Shown in pieces: positions 1 through 9,800 of a stretch of 64,000 nucleotides of DNA (position 1 is the stretch's first letter; each line of letters opens with the position of its first letter). Both the position numbers and the translations under genes were made by a program. Source of the DNA: Magicicada septendecula. Taxonomy: Eukaryota; Arthropoda; Insecta; Hemiptera; Cicadidae. The stretch covers positions 426,089,479 through 426,153,478 of the forward strand of contig CM068369.1 in the NCBI GenBank assembly GCA_034769895.1. Reading direction: 5' to 3'. A model generated the notes under the pieces. That model searched no databases, was not told the origin of the DNA, and saw only the letters and a list, made by a program, of their open reading frames with translations.

Positions 1-3000
1 TAAGTTTAATATAAATAAATTAATTCATAGCAACTGTGGAAAGAAATCATTATTATAAAGAAAATACAAGTTCAAGTAAAAGGAGTTACTAGTGATGAGT
101 CATCCAAAACCAGTCTCATAACCAAAGGTTTTCAAACTATAACCCAGGAAGGTAAAAAGTAAATAACCAAGCAGTACAGAATATGACCAAACCCACAACG
201 AGGGAGAATAAATAGAATAGAAACCCTAAAATAAGCCAAGATCAACCAATACAGGTGGTGTATTTCTGAAATAAAGAAGAAGATGGAGAAGATCCCAAGA
301 AACCTGATGGCATCAAGAAGAAGATGGAGAAGATACCAGTCCCAGAAGGCAGGAGAAAAGAAGACTGATGAAAGAAGAAGAAGGCAGCATCCTGAAGAAG
401 ATGTCATGCTCTTATAAAAGACACCCAAATCCCTATATCCCCAAAATAAATATTTAAAAATAAAAGTATAACGAAATAAAAATCACATGTATATAAATTT
501 AAGAGAGAGAAGTGTATAAAGTAAAAGTTGCCTGTGAACTAAGATGAAACAATAATATAGTACCCATGGAACAAATCTCCATTGAAAAAACGCTAACCAA
601 TTTATTATGTTAATAAGACTATACGACCATTTAGCATTAACATAATATATAAGTGCAAAGTGAACCAGTGATAGTTTTGGGTATTATAAAAAATGAACCT
701 TGTGTTTCATTCTTGGCAATCACAAACATTGGATGCAATGAAATATGCATTTTTCAATGACTTGAAATGTGTACTGTGACAATATGTTGTTCATAAGACA
801 TGAATCTGTTTAAAATAACATTTTGTTTTACATGAAAAAAGAAAAACAGAGTTCATAATACCTTTTGAACAATTCATACTATTTATTTATTAATGACAGG
901 GTACAATTCCCCAAAGACAATGTATAAAAGACGGTATAAAAACTGTAGAATCCTACTTATAATAATAGTTAGAAATAAGAATATAAATATAAGGTTTTTA
1001 TGTATATAGTATAAGAATGTTTAAAAATGTTTTAGATATAAGGCCATTTGTTTGGGTCTGAAACAACTAACATCAGGACTATAAAAATAGTTACCACTTG
1101 TAAATAGTAGAGAGTAATTAAGATGTTAGTTAGTAAAAAACCTTTTTTGTAAGCCATATTTCCATGTTTAGAAATAAGGATTTTGTTGCAAAATGTCTGA
1201 CTTGAAGACAACCATTTATTTAAAAAAATATTCTTTATTTTGTTTAACTATTATTTGTATTGTAACCAATACTAATTGTTTTTGTGTAATTTGAAAACAT
1301 GTTTAATTTATAATACTATATGTAAAAGTCAGAGAGGGTATCACACATCGTATATTGTTTGTAAAATATTTTGTAAGAAAAATTGTTAAAAAATCATAGG
1401 CCAAAAGAATGGAAACCAAACTTCATCAAAACAGAGAAATTGCTCATTTAAATGCAAATAAACAAAAGGGGTTTAGACAAAATAAACTTGAGATCAAGCC
1501 ATATAATTGCACATACCCTTTAGAAAGATTTTCATAAATTATATTCAGAATTATAAATAAAAATGAAAATGACTAAACTCAGAAATTTGGACATGGGAGT
1601 CATATTTTCCAGAATAATGTTTCAGAATACAACTAATTCAATTAATTACCAGAAAATAAGGGAAAATGAACCTTTTAATACAATATAGGATTATTAATAT
1701 TAAATATAACTGATAAAATGGCTGAATTTATATAATGACAGGAAATAAATTTTGATGTTTTGACTTTTCAGAGTATACCAAACTGAAAGTAAAATTACTA
1801 TTTTTTGGACAGAAAACACTATAAAACGGCATTATTTAATCTGAAAATAAGCTGAATGAACTGAAAGATTAATTTAAATAACATCTAGTGAATAAAATTG
1901 ATAAATAACCCAAGTTTAGGTATTTATATAGTGAAATATTAAAGTGTGCACAGGATATGAAAATATATTTGAACAATGTTAAGAATAATATTATATGGGC
2001 TAAGAGTTTAATTGAAACTGAAGGAAACAGTTAGTTGATTATTGGTATTCGAACGGTTAACATAAACGAGAGTTTTGTGACGATCTAACCTATCTTACAA
2101 CGGTAAAGTTAAGTGGCGAACAGTACGTTACTGTGAAGTCGAGAGTGAATTATAAAATCCTTCCAGAACATATACATTGTGACAAAACCCATCAAGAAAC
2201 ACTAATTAACACTAAACAATACATTTCTACTCCGAAAAACACCAGAAAACTGTATAACACATTAACCAAATTAGTGTCGGAATTGGGAAAAGTGTTTTGA
2301 CTTATAATTACACGGATATACTAAATACAACTCAGAAACAGTACACCAGTCACTACACAACATTTAACAAGAGATTTGCAGACACAAGAACAGGAATACT
2401 GCCAGAAAATACATTATTTGGAACGCAGCAGGAACGAGCAACATTTTGATCAACTTGATGGCCGCCATTTGCTTTTGACGATCCCAGTGCCTTCTCCTAG
2501 TTCAACCCAGCTGTTCGGTGAAAACAATTATTTTATTTTCAAATTATTATTCAATGTCTGTGTTTAGTAATAATTATTAATTTGATTGTAACGTTATACT
2601 TTTTAAATATTAGCCCGATTTCTCTGACTTTGATAATAACTGGCTGTTTAAAGAACCCTAGATAATTTTTATATAATATACTTTGTAACTTTTTCGATAT
2701 CCTGAGAGTCGATAATAATCGATAAGAGTCAAATTGCTATTAATTAATAAAACATTAATACTTTTCAATACTTAATAGTTCTTTATTTCTTCAATAATAC
2801 TAATTACCAATAATATAATTCTAATTGATAATCTACAAGGGCTTTACCACCTATAAGTGAAGATAACCTAAAAAATAAAAAGATAAACAAGTATCGATTG
2901 GTTTGAAGACAATCTTATGAGTGGTGATAGTTTATTTAAAATATACCAAAACTTTAATAAAAATTTTCAGAAGAGCATTACACTTTTTAAAACTTCACAG

Positions 3001-3369
3001 CCCTATATTAATTAATTGATCATAATTAATTAATTAATAAAATTAAAAAATTTTTTTTTATTAATTTTTTTTTTTTATAAACATAATTTGTTTTTAAATT
3101 TCCTTCAAAACAATAATTTTTGTTTTGAAACTTTCGGTGAAGCTGAACATATATATTTCTTCATCAACTTTACGCTACTCGACCGGTCTTGCTACCATTG
3201 GGACTCGACCAGCTGGGAAACTTAAGGAAGTGTTTCAGGCCAGTAAGACGTCGAGAGCCACACCAATTACACACCAATTAAACATATTACATTACAATTT
3301 ACTTATTTTATTACAAATTGGCTAGCCCAAAGAGTGGGGCTTGATTACATCGGAGTCTCACACTTCACA
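1..3369 (+). repeat. 5' LTR of Gypsy1 (left end outside window)
   Basis: It matches 11205-11814 plus 15397-18156 almost base for base. The complete 3' copy begins TGTAACATGACAG right after a purine tract and ends ...CCACA, so the LTR is bounded by TG...CA and measures about 3458 bp. That is several times longer than the few hundred bases usual for insect Gypsy elements. Two short open frames (2376-2567 and 3125-3325) are kept in both copies, but they start at non-ATG codons and match nothing I know. A TATAAAAG box at 923-930 is a possible promoter; this is a guess from the motif alone. Confidence 0.9.
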
Positions 3370-3523
3370 ATCTCTTATAACAACAACAACATTCAAATTA
3401 TATTATTACAAATTGGCACACAACTTTAGGGGCTTTAATTAGCGATTGGAAGGCCAATAAATTCTGCCCAATCACTAGTTGGAGCTAGGCAACAGCTACA
3501 AAGCCAGAGAATTTCAAGGGAAA
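3370..3523 (+). other. Gypsy1 leader with a possible primer-binding site
   Basis: This is the untranslated stretch between the LTR end and the gag ATG. A TGG-starting candidate tRNA primer site lies at 3414-3432 (TGGCACACAACTTTAGGGG), 44 nt past the LTR end, which is farther than usual. It sits in an imperfect repeat of a sequence inside the LTR end (about 3311-3350), which also has the form TTACAAATTGGC...GGGGCTT. Which copy primes reverse transcription cannot be decided by eye. Confidence 0.4.
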
Positions 3524-5848
3524 ATGCAACGACGTGCGACATCTAAGAAACGGGTGGCGGAGGCCGAGAAAGAAATAGAAATCGATATGGACAACAAAGA
3601 GGCAACGCCAGTAGAGGTGGAAGAGGTATTACAATCGGTGTTGTCCAAACAAACTGAACAACCGGAGATGCCCACACAAACAGGGGAAGTAAATGTCCAG
3701 GAAAGACATGTAGAAAAATCCAAAGTAACGGAAGAGGATAAAATGGACAGATTCATGGAAAGATTTCTACAAAAGATGGAAGACAAATTGGAGCAGAACA
3801 ACCAGAAAATGGACAAGAAAATGGAATCCACAAGTAAGGAATTGAAGGAAGACTTGAGTAAGAAAATGGGGAGTGATAACCAGTCCTTGAAAGAAGAATT
3901 AAGTGGGATGAACAAGAACATGGAAGGGCTGAAGGAAGACAACCAGTCCCTGGGTAAGAAGATTGATGAAACCAATAAGAAGATGGAAGAAAACAGCAAG
4001 AAGATGGAAGAAAGGATGGAAGAAAATAGCAAGAAGATGGAAGAAGAGATGGGGAAGAAGTTAGAAGAATTGAAGGAAGACAACCAATCGTTCAAGGAAG
4101 AATTCAAGTCAACTAAAGAAGAATTGATTAATAAAATTGAGAACACCAATCAGAAAATCGATGAAACCAGGAAGAAGATAGAGAAGAACAACCGACAGTT
4201 GAAGGAAGACAACAGGAAGTTGGAAGAGAAGATGGGGGAGAAATTGGAAGAATTGAGAGAGGACAATCAAATTCTAAGAGAAGAGTTAAGGGAGGTAAAT
4301 CAGGAGAATTTGGACAAACTGGACGAAAGGATGGAATTGTTGCGAGAAGAACTGAATAAAGAAATCAATGTTAACAAGAAAGCGATGAATAAGAAGATGG
4401 AAGAAGAAAATATAATGGTCAATCGACAGATTCGAGAGATTGATGGAAAGTGCAACCAGACCGAAAAGGAGGTGAATGAGTTTAAAGAAGTGGTAAACAT
4501 CAAGTTCACAAATATTGAAGAACATAGTCGTAGGAAGGTAGAAGAACAGAGAAAGGAAAATCAAGAAGAATTCGGAAAAGTACGCGACCAAGTCACAGAA
4601 CGATGTAACGATATACAAGAGACCGTGGCCAGTATCACCGGACAGGTGCGACAAAGCCGAGAGGAGATGGAAGCAATAAGGAACAGACAGACTCATTTCA
4701 CTGGATTGCCCGTCAACGAAAGCCGAGAGTGGCTCAACTTCCGGCAATACAAACGCAAGCCGATGGAGTTCCTGGCTAGAGTAGAAGAATATTTGACCAA
4801 GCATAAAATTACTCAATGGAGCCATAGCAGGGAGATATTCGACGAGTCTTTCCGAGACATAACAGATAATTGGTGGATGGCCAACCGGAGTGAAATTTCC
4901 GACTACCAACAGTTCCGGAAAATGTTTAAGACAAAATACTGGTCTGAGACCACCCAGAACTTGATCCGTGACAATATTTGTAATGGAAGATACAGGTCAC
5001 AATTAGGTAGCAGTATGACGGCATATTTCTTGGGGAAGGTGTGTATGGCAAAACACCTTGAGCCAGCAATCCCAGAAGAATGTTTAGTGAACAAGATATC
5101 GTATCACTATGATGAGGACATTATCAGGGCCCGGAGAGGTAGCCAGATCAAGACGATCCAGGGAATGACCGAGTTACTAGAGGGATACGAGAACGAGGAG
5201 TATTATCGGCAGAGCAGGAAGAGAAATGAGAGACCAGAAGCAAGGCCGACTACCTACCCCAATAATGGCAATAACCATACAAGTAACCGGAACCAGCCCA
5301 GTAATTACGACGGCCCTAACAACCAGCCGCGTAATAACCAGTTTAACGGTAATTTTAACGGCGTGAGGAATAACAACCCCTACCCAAACAATAGAAACAA
5401 TTTTTATCAACAAAATAATAATGTCCCATACAGTCAGAGAAATCCATATCCCAACAATAATGGTGACAGACCTTACCCACCTAACCGAAATTACTATAAT
5501 AATAATTTTAGTAATAACAATAATAGCAATAGTAATAACCGAGTGTCGCGCCCTAGGGTAAATTTTATAAGAGCAGAAGATCGCGGACCCAGGAGATATT
5601 ATCAACCGAGGAGGAGCAGCTTCCACGGCGCCGACCGAAGATGGAGGAGTGCGGAACGAGACGGCCCAAGACATGAAGAGGGAAGACGAAGTACCAGCCT
5701 GGAAGATCTTGGCAGACAACCGAACAGGGCGTTAAACATCAACCAGGGTACAGAACGTCAGGAGACAAACCAGAGTTTCCCGAACGATGCCTCGGTCAAT
5801 AATAACATAAACACTGACCAAAATACTTTAAACGAGAGGAGGCAGTAA
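3524..5848 (+). CDS. gag: Gag structural polyprotein of Gypsy1
   Basis: Gag would assemble the virus-like particle and package the element RNA in the cytoplasm. The start chosen is the first ATG (3524); the frame is open upstream to a TTG at 3479. Translation gives about 774 residues. Residues about 75-360 are a long Lys/Glu heptad repeat that should form a coiled coil. Residues about 400-560 contain the retrotransposon Gag homology region, with a WLNFRQ start and several conserved Trp/Phe. Residues about 577-672 are Asn-rich, followed by an Arg-rich segment. No CCHC zinc knuckle is present, so the basic and Asn/Arg-rich tail is the likely RNA-binding part. The frame is intact. The gag genes of Gypsy2 and Gypsy3 share the coiled-coil plus Gag layout. 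Confidence 0.88.
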   Translation: MQRRATSKKRVAEAEKEIEIDMDNKEATPVEVEEVLQSVLSKQTEQPEMPTQTGEVNVQERHVEKSKVTEEDKMDRFMERFLQKMEDKLEQNNQKMDKKMESTSKELKEDLSKKMGSDNQSLKEELSGMNKNMEGLKEDNQSLGKKIDETNKKMEENSKKMEERMEENSKKMEEEMGKKLEELKEDNQSFKEEFKSTKEELINKIENTNQKIDETRKKIEKNNRQLKEDNRKLEEKMGEKLEELREDNQILREELREVNQENLDKLDERMELLREELNKEINVNKKAMNKKMEEENIMVNRQIREIDGKCNQTEKEVNEFKEVVNIKFTNIEEHSRRKVEEQRKENQEEFGKVRDQVTERCNDIQETVASITGQVRQSREEMEAIRNRQTHFTGLPVNESREWLNFRQYKRKPMEFLARVEEYLTKHKITQWSHSREIFDESFRDITDNWWMANRSEISDYQQFRKMFKTKYWSETTQNLIRDNICNGRYRSQLGSSMTAYFLGKVCMAKHLEPAIPEECLVNKISYHYDEDIIRARRGSQIKTIQGMTELLEGYENEEYYRQSRKRNERPEARPTTYPNNGNNHTSNRNQPSNYDGPNNQPRNNQFNGNFNGVRNNNPYPNNRNNFYQQNNNVPYSQRNPYPNNNGDRPYPPNRNYYNNNFSNNNNSNSNNRVSRPRVNFIRAEDRGPRRYYQPRRSSFHGADRRWRSAERDGPRHEEGRRSTSLEDLGRQPNRALNINQGTERQETNQSFPNDASVNNNINTDQNTLNERRQ

Positions 5849-5889
5849 TCAACAACGATGACCCGTTACTGCTTATACTTCCTGGGTTA
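5827..5889 (+). promoter_or_regulatory. -1 programmed frameshift signal: slippery TTTAAAC plus H-type pseudoknot
   Basis: In the gag frame the codons read ACT TTA AAC, giving a canonical T TTA AAC heptamer at 5827-5833, 12 nt before the gag stop. After a 6-nt spacer, stem 1 pairs 5840-5848 with 5866-5874 (seven Watson-Crick pairs closed by G.U and A-U). Its 17-nt loop contains ACCC (5861-5864), which pairs with GGGT (5884-5887); this helix extends to 5859-5865 with 5883-5889 if G.U pairs are allowed. The two stems abut without unpaired bases. The -1 frame is open from the heptamer into pol. The sequence features are direct; frameshifting itself is inferred. Confidence 0.82.
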
Positions 5890-8800
5890 GAAAAGGATGA
5901 TTTGCAACAAGCAAACAATAATAAGAATATCACTATCATAAGTAACCATTATCTGAAAGACATACGAACTGAACTTTTGGAAGAGAACGAGAAGAGTCTC
6001 AGCAACAGTAATAATGAGATAATTTATATAACAGCGGAGGTGGAAGGAGTTCCCGCTAAAATAATGATAGACACAGGAGCTAATATTTCAATAATAAACT
6101 ACAATGAGTTGGAGAGAATACAATGTACATGTGGAAAAACTTTGCCAATGTTACCAGTCAACAACATTGTGTTGGTAGGTGCAACTGGCCGCCAGAATAA
6201 AACCATTAGGAAGCAAGTTTCCTTAAGTGTCGTTAGCCGTGATATAGCTTTAGACATGGAATTTTTAATCGCCACCGGATTACCATTTGACATCTTAGTC
6301 GGTTGCGATATTCTTCGTAGATATTCGGCAGTAATCGATCTTAATTTAAATAAAGTATCACTTTTCCCAGATGGAGTAACATGGACCGCAGATCTGGTAG
6401 GAGGCACAACTATACTTCCTAGCCCAATACATCAACAACTTCGGAAAATTAATATTATAAGAAACAGCCCTCTTTATAAACCCATAATATACAATCATGG
6501 AGGAGAGGATTTATGGTCAGTTAAGATCCAAGAAATACGGAATTTCCAGTGCGGAAGCGATAACAAGAAAATACCAACACATCTGGCTGATCGTCTAATC
6601 GCTATATATGAGAAATACAAGGCGGTGTTTTCTGATGAACCAGGGAAGGTAAAAAACTACCAGTGCCAACTTCGTTTTAAAGAAAACGTAGAGTTTAACC
6701 GGAGGTCATATCCAATAGCGCAGTCGCTCAAAGAAGCCGTGAGAACAGAGATAAACAAGATGATAGATAATGACATAATTGAGATTAGTCAATCACCTTA
6801 CACTAGTCCAATTATTGCTGTTCCGAAGAAAGACGGACAAGTCCGGCTCTGTTTAGATGCGCGTGAGTTGAATAAGACAATTGTGAATGACAGAACTTCT
6901 CCCGGTGAAATAGAAGAAATCTTAAAGCGTTTTCATGGTACTAGATTTATTAGCACCTGGGATACGGTCTGTGGTTATTGGCAGGTAGAGCTGCATCCAC
7001 AAAGCCGCCAATACGTAGCGTTCATTTTCGAAGGGCGCAATTACCAGTTCAAGAGACTGCCCTTTGGACTTGTCAATTCTGTCGCCATATTTGTGGCATG
7101 CATGGACCAGATTTTGGGACCAGAAGCGCTCCAATTTACCACCGTCTATGTTGACGATTTACTAATCACATCCGGAACCTGGGAGGAGCACTGTTACAGA
7201 GTGGAATTTGTACTAAACAAACTAGCGCAGAACAACATAACACTGAAGTTGGAGAAATCCAAGTTCATAGCGCGCGAGGTACAATTCTTAGGCTTCAACC
7301 TAGACGGCAGAGGTATTACACCATCAGCAGAAAAAGTGGAGGCAATTCAGAGGTTCCCGCAACCAAGAAACAGGAAACAATTGCAATCTTTCCTCGGACT
7401 CTGTAACTATTACAGGAAGTTTCAGAGCCGATATTCCGAGTTGACCGCCAAGTTTCAACCACAGTTATCTGCCAAAAACAAATGGACTTGGGGTGAAGAT
7501 CAAGATATTACTTTCCGATTGATAAAAGAGAAGTTTCTGGAGAGTGTGATACTTCGTCACCCAGATTTTAAGAAACCGTTCTTTCTAAACTGTGACGCTA
7601 GCGATCTAAGCTTAGGAACGACATTATACCAGGAAGATGAGGAGGGACAACATCTGGTAATAAGCTTCGCTAGTCGCACACTGAACCAGTGCGAAAAGAA
7701 CTACAGTGTGACAGAAAAGGAATTGTTGAGCGTGGTGTTCGCATGCAGCAAGTTCCGGACGTACATTCTCGGATATCAAGTCACGGTACGAACTGATCAT
7801 AAATCCATCTCGTTCCTTCGTAGGTGCAAATTGAGTCACGGCCGATTGGCTAGGTGGGTACTCGCCCTACAAGAATATGACCTGAAATGGGAATACATTC
7901 CAGGAAAGAAGAACGTGGTAGCGGATGTGTTGTCATGTATAAATCTGGAAGATCAGACTTTCGAGGGAGAGAAGGAGAGCTTAGTAAAAATTTATAACAT
8001 ATTCACGACCAGAGCCGATTTACAAGCTTTGCTAATAAATATTCGAATCCATCAGCAGTCTGATCCTAAGCTGAAAAACATTGTGAGTCGTTTGGAAGCC
8101 AATGATGAAACCATTTCTAAATATTACCACCTTAACAAGGGAATTTTATTCATAAAAACCGCCTTAGACGATGAGACATGGAAGGTGATAATCCCACACC
8201 AAATCGAAAAGGAGGTCATCATCGATTACCATGTCAGGTATGGTCATATGGGAGCGTTAAAAGTGATACAGGCTTTAGAAGAAAACTGTAAGATCAAGAA
8301 TATCAACCGCAAGGTGAGAACATACATCAAATCCTGTAAGATCTGCCAATGTGCCAAAATAAACAATGAAAAGACAGAGGGTATCATGATACCAATAACT
8401 TCCAACGCAAAACTGGAAAAAGTGTTTTTGGATATCTGCGGGCCATTTCCCCGTAGTGGTGGTCAACACAGATATAAATACTTGGTAATCATAATGGATC
8501 ACTACACCAACTATATAAAGCTATATCCGGTTAATCGGGCAACAACAGCAAAGGTTTTGGCGGTGATTATTGATTTGTATATCCCAGAGATCGGTAGACC
8601 ATCTTCTATTATTACCGACCATGGTACACAGTTTAAGGGGAGGAGATGGCGAGACACTTTGTTAGCACTTGGGGTCAAAACGTATAAGACATCAGTCTAC
8701 CACCCAAGTAGCAATCCGGCTGAGAGAGTACTAAGAGAAGTGGGTAGGATATTGCGCACGTACTGTCACAACCAACAGAAAAAGTGGCAAGAGTACCTAG

Positions 8801-8946
8801 CAGCGACAGAAACATTCCTAAATTACGCCCACCATCCAGCTATAGGAATTCCACCGTACTCAGCCATGTATGAGAAGCCGACTCCCCGAGACTTGAACAA
8901 ATCATTGAATTTCCAACGAACAACAATAGGAAATTCAACCAGTTGA
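5833..8946 (+). CDS. pol: Pol polyprotein of Gypsy1 (protease, RT, RNase H, integrase)
   Basis: Pol carries the enzymes for copying and inserting the element and is probably made as Gag-Pol by -1 frameshifting. Counting from position 5902, an aspartic protease motif DTGA lies near residue 57. RT has LCLDAR near 317, LPFGL near 388 and the catalytic YVDD at about 416-419. RNase H has NCDAS near 563. The integrase zinc finger (H-x-H...CxxC) spans about 775-818. The integrase core acidic residues lie in LDICGPFP (about 842), ITDHGTQF (about 904) and NPAERV (about 940). All key catalytic residues are present. The last 15 or so codons are out of frame with the family because of a one-base loss near 8897; the true C terminus continues in the next entry. 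Confidence 0.9.
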   Translation, partial: REEAVINNDDPLLLILPGLEKDDLQQANNNKNITIISNHYLKDIRTELLEENEKSLSNSNNEIIYITAEVEGVPAKIMIDTGANISIINYNELERIQCTCGKTLPMLPVNNIVLVGATGRQNKTIRKQVSLSVVSRDIALDMEFLIATGLPFDILVGCDILRRYSAVIDLNLNKVSLFPDGVTWTADLVGGTTILPSPIHQQLRKINIIRNSPLYKPIIYNHGGEDLWSVKIQEIRNFQCGSDNKKIPTHLADRLIAIYEKYKAVFSDEPGKVKNYQCQLRFKENVEFNRRSYPIAQSLKEAVRTEINKMIDNDIIEISQSPYTSPIIAVPKKDGQVRLCLDARELNKTIVNDRTSPGEIEEILKRFHGTRFISTWDTVCGYWQVELHPQSRQYVAFIFEGRNYQFKRLPFGLVNSVAIFVACMDQILGPEALQFTTVYVDDLLITSGTWEEHCYRVEFVLNKLAQNNITLKLEKSKFIAREVQFLGFNLDGRGITPSAEKVEAIQRFPQPRNRKQLQSFLGLCNYYRKFQSRYSELTAKFQPQLSAKNKWTWGEDQDITFRLIKEKFLESVILRHPDFKKPFFLNCDASDLSLGTTLYQEDEEGQHLVISFASRTLNQCEKNYSVTEKELLSVVFACSKFRTYILGYQVTVRTDHKSISFLRRCKLSHGRLARWVLALQEYDLKWEYIPGKKNVVADVLSCINLEDQTFEGEKESLVKIYNIFTTRADLQALLINIRIHQQSDPKLKNIVSRLEANDETISKYYHLNKGILFIKTALDDETWKVIIPHQIEKEVIIDYHVRYGHMGALKVIQALEENCKIKNINRKVRTYIKSCKICQCAKINNEKTEGIMIPITSNAKLEKVFLDICGPFPRSGGQHRYKYLVIIMDHYTNYIKLYPVNRATTAKVLAVIIDLYIPEIGRPSSIITDHGTQFKGRRWRDTLLALGVKTYKTSVYHPSSNPAERVLREVGRILRTYCHNQQKKWQEYLAATETFLNYAHHPAIGIPPYSAMYEKPTPRDLNKSLNFQRTTIGNSTS

Positions 8947-9233
8947 AGTTTTACAATAAGGTAGCAGAAGATCAGGAAAAACGGCAAGCCAAATACCAGA
9001 AGGCAATAGGGCGAATTGTAACATATAAAGAGGGTGAAAAAGTCCTCCTAAAAAATAGAGAGCTGCCTAGCACCTTAGAAGGCATAACCAAAAAACTATT
9101 ATTACTTTACACTGGCCCATATGTTGTGGTAAATGATAAGCATAACAATACATATGAGTTGAAGGAAATCGTTTCAGGAAAAATCAAAGGAGTGTACAAT
9201 CAAGCTTCTATGAAGAAATATTATGAAGAATGA
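8895..9233 (+). pseudogene. pol: Displaced C-terminal end of Gypsy1 integrase (GPY/F module)
   Basis: From about 8897 the Pol homology moves to another frame, consistent with loss of one A in an A-run after the DLNK codons. This frame runs to a TGA at 9231-9233. It contains LYTGPYVVV, the GPY/F module that follows the integrase core in Ty3/Gypsy Pol proteins and helps integrase multimerise or bind targets. There is no ATG at its start. The copy therefore has an almost complete Pol with its last 110 or so residues separated by the frameshift. An assembly error is also possible. Confidence 0.75.
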
Positions 9234-9236
9234 GTT

Positions 9237-9800
9237 GTGAGTTTTAGAATTTTGAATTTATTTTTGAAAAAATCCTAAAATAATGTAAGTACATCTTACA
9301 ACCTAATATTTTGAGAAGAACATTCTGGAGAATTAAAAGAAAAAGAATTTTTAATAATTTGAAAAAAATTCTAAAATATGTAAGAACAACTTACAACCTA
9401 ATAATTTGAAGAAAAACCTTTATGGAAGAAAAAGAAAAAGAGAGAATTTTGAACTTATTATTTATAAAAATTTAAAATTGAGTAAGTACATCTTACTACA
9501 ACCTGATAATTTAGAACAAAACTTTATGGAAGAAAGAGAAAGAGAGAGAATTTTGAACTTAATTATACAAAAAATTTAAAAATGAAGTAAGACCAACTTA
9601 CTATAACTAAGTTTATGAGAAAAACTTTATGGTAAATAATTAAGAAGAATTTGAATTTGGAGAAATACCAAAACATTCAGAAATAGTAGTAAGATCACAG
9701 TACTATAAACAATTCTGGGAATAAATGAATTAAACAGAATTTGAATGTTGATAGAACGTCAGAACTTTGAAACAAGATAAGATCAACATATTACAAGGAT
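9237..9800 (+). repeat. Degenerate ~100-bp tandem repeats, each with a small hairpin
   Basis: After pol, a roughly 95-105 bp unit (GAATTTTGAA..., AT-rich, then a hairpin, then AACCTAATA and a purine-rich stretch) recurs five or six times. The hairpin GTAAG-N5-CTTAC is perfect at 9285-9299, 9380-9394, 9482-9496 and 9587-9601, with loops TACAT, AACAA, TACAT and ACCAA. Weaker copies follow near 9689 and 9777. The stem bases are kept while loop bases change, which suggests selection on RNA structure, though recent tandem duplication could also explain it. Confidence 0.7.

Noticed and set aside
3514-4149. 211-codon minus-strand frame opposite gag
   Set aside because: Ser/Leu/Phe-rich mirror of the Lys/Glu coiled coil; antisense of Gag codons, no domain.
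5177-5719. 180-codon minus-strand frame opposite the Gag tail
   Set aside because: Ile/Val-rich product of the AAT/AAC codons on the other strand; no motif.
9285-9601. CRISPR-like array from regularly spaced short palindromes
   Set aside because: Spacers are themselves similar to each other and the units form a degenerate tandem repeat inside a retrotransposon of a eukaryote.
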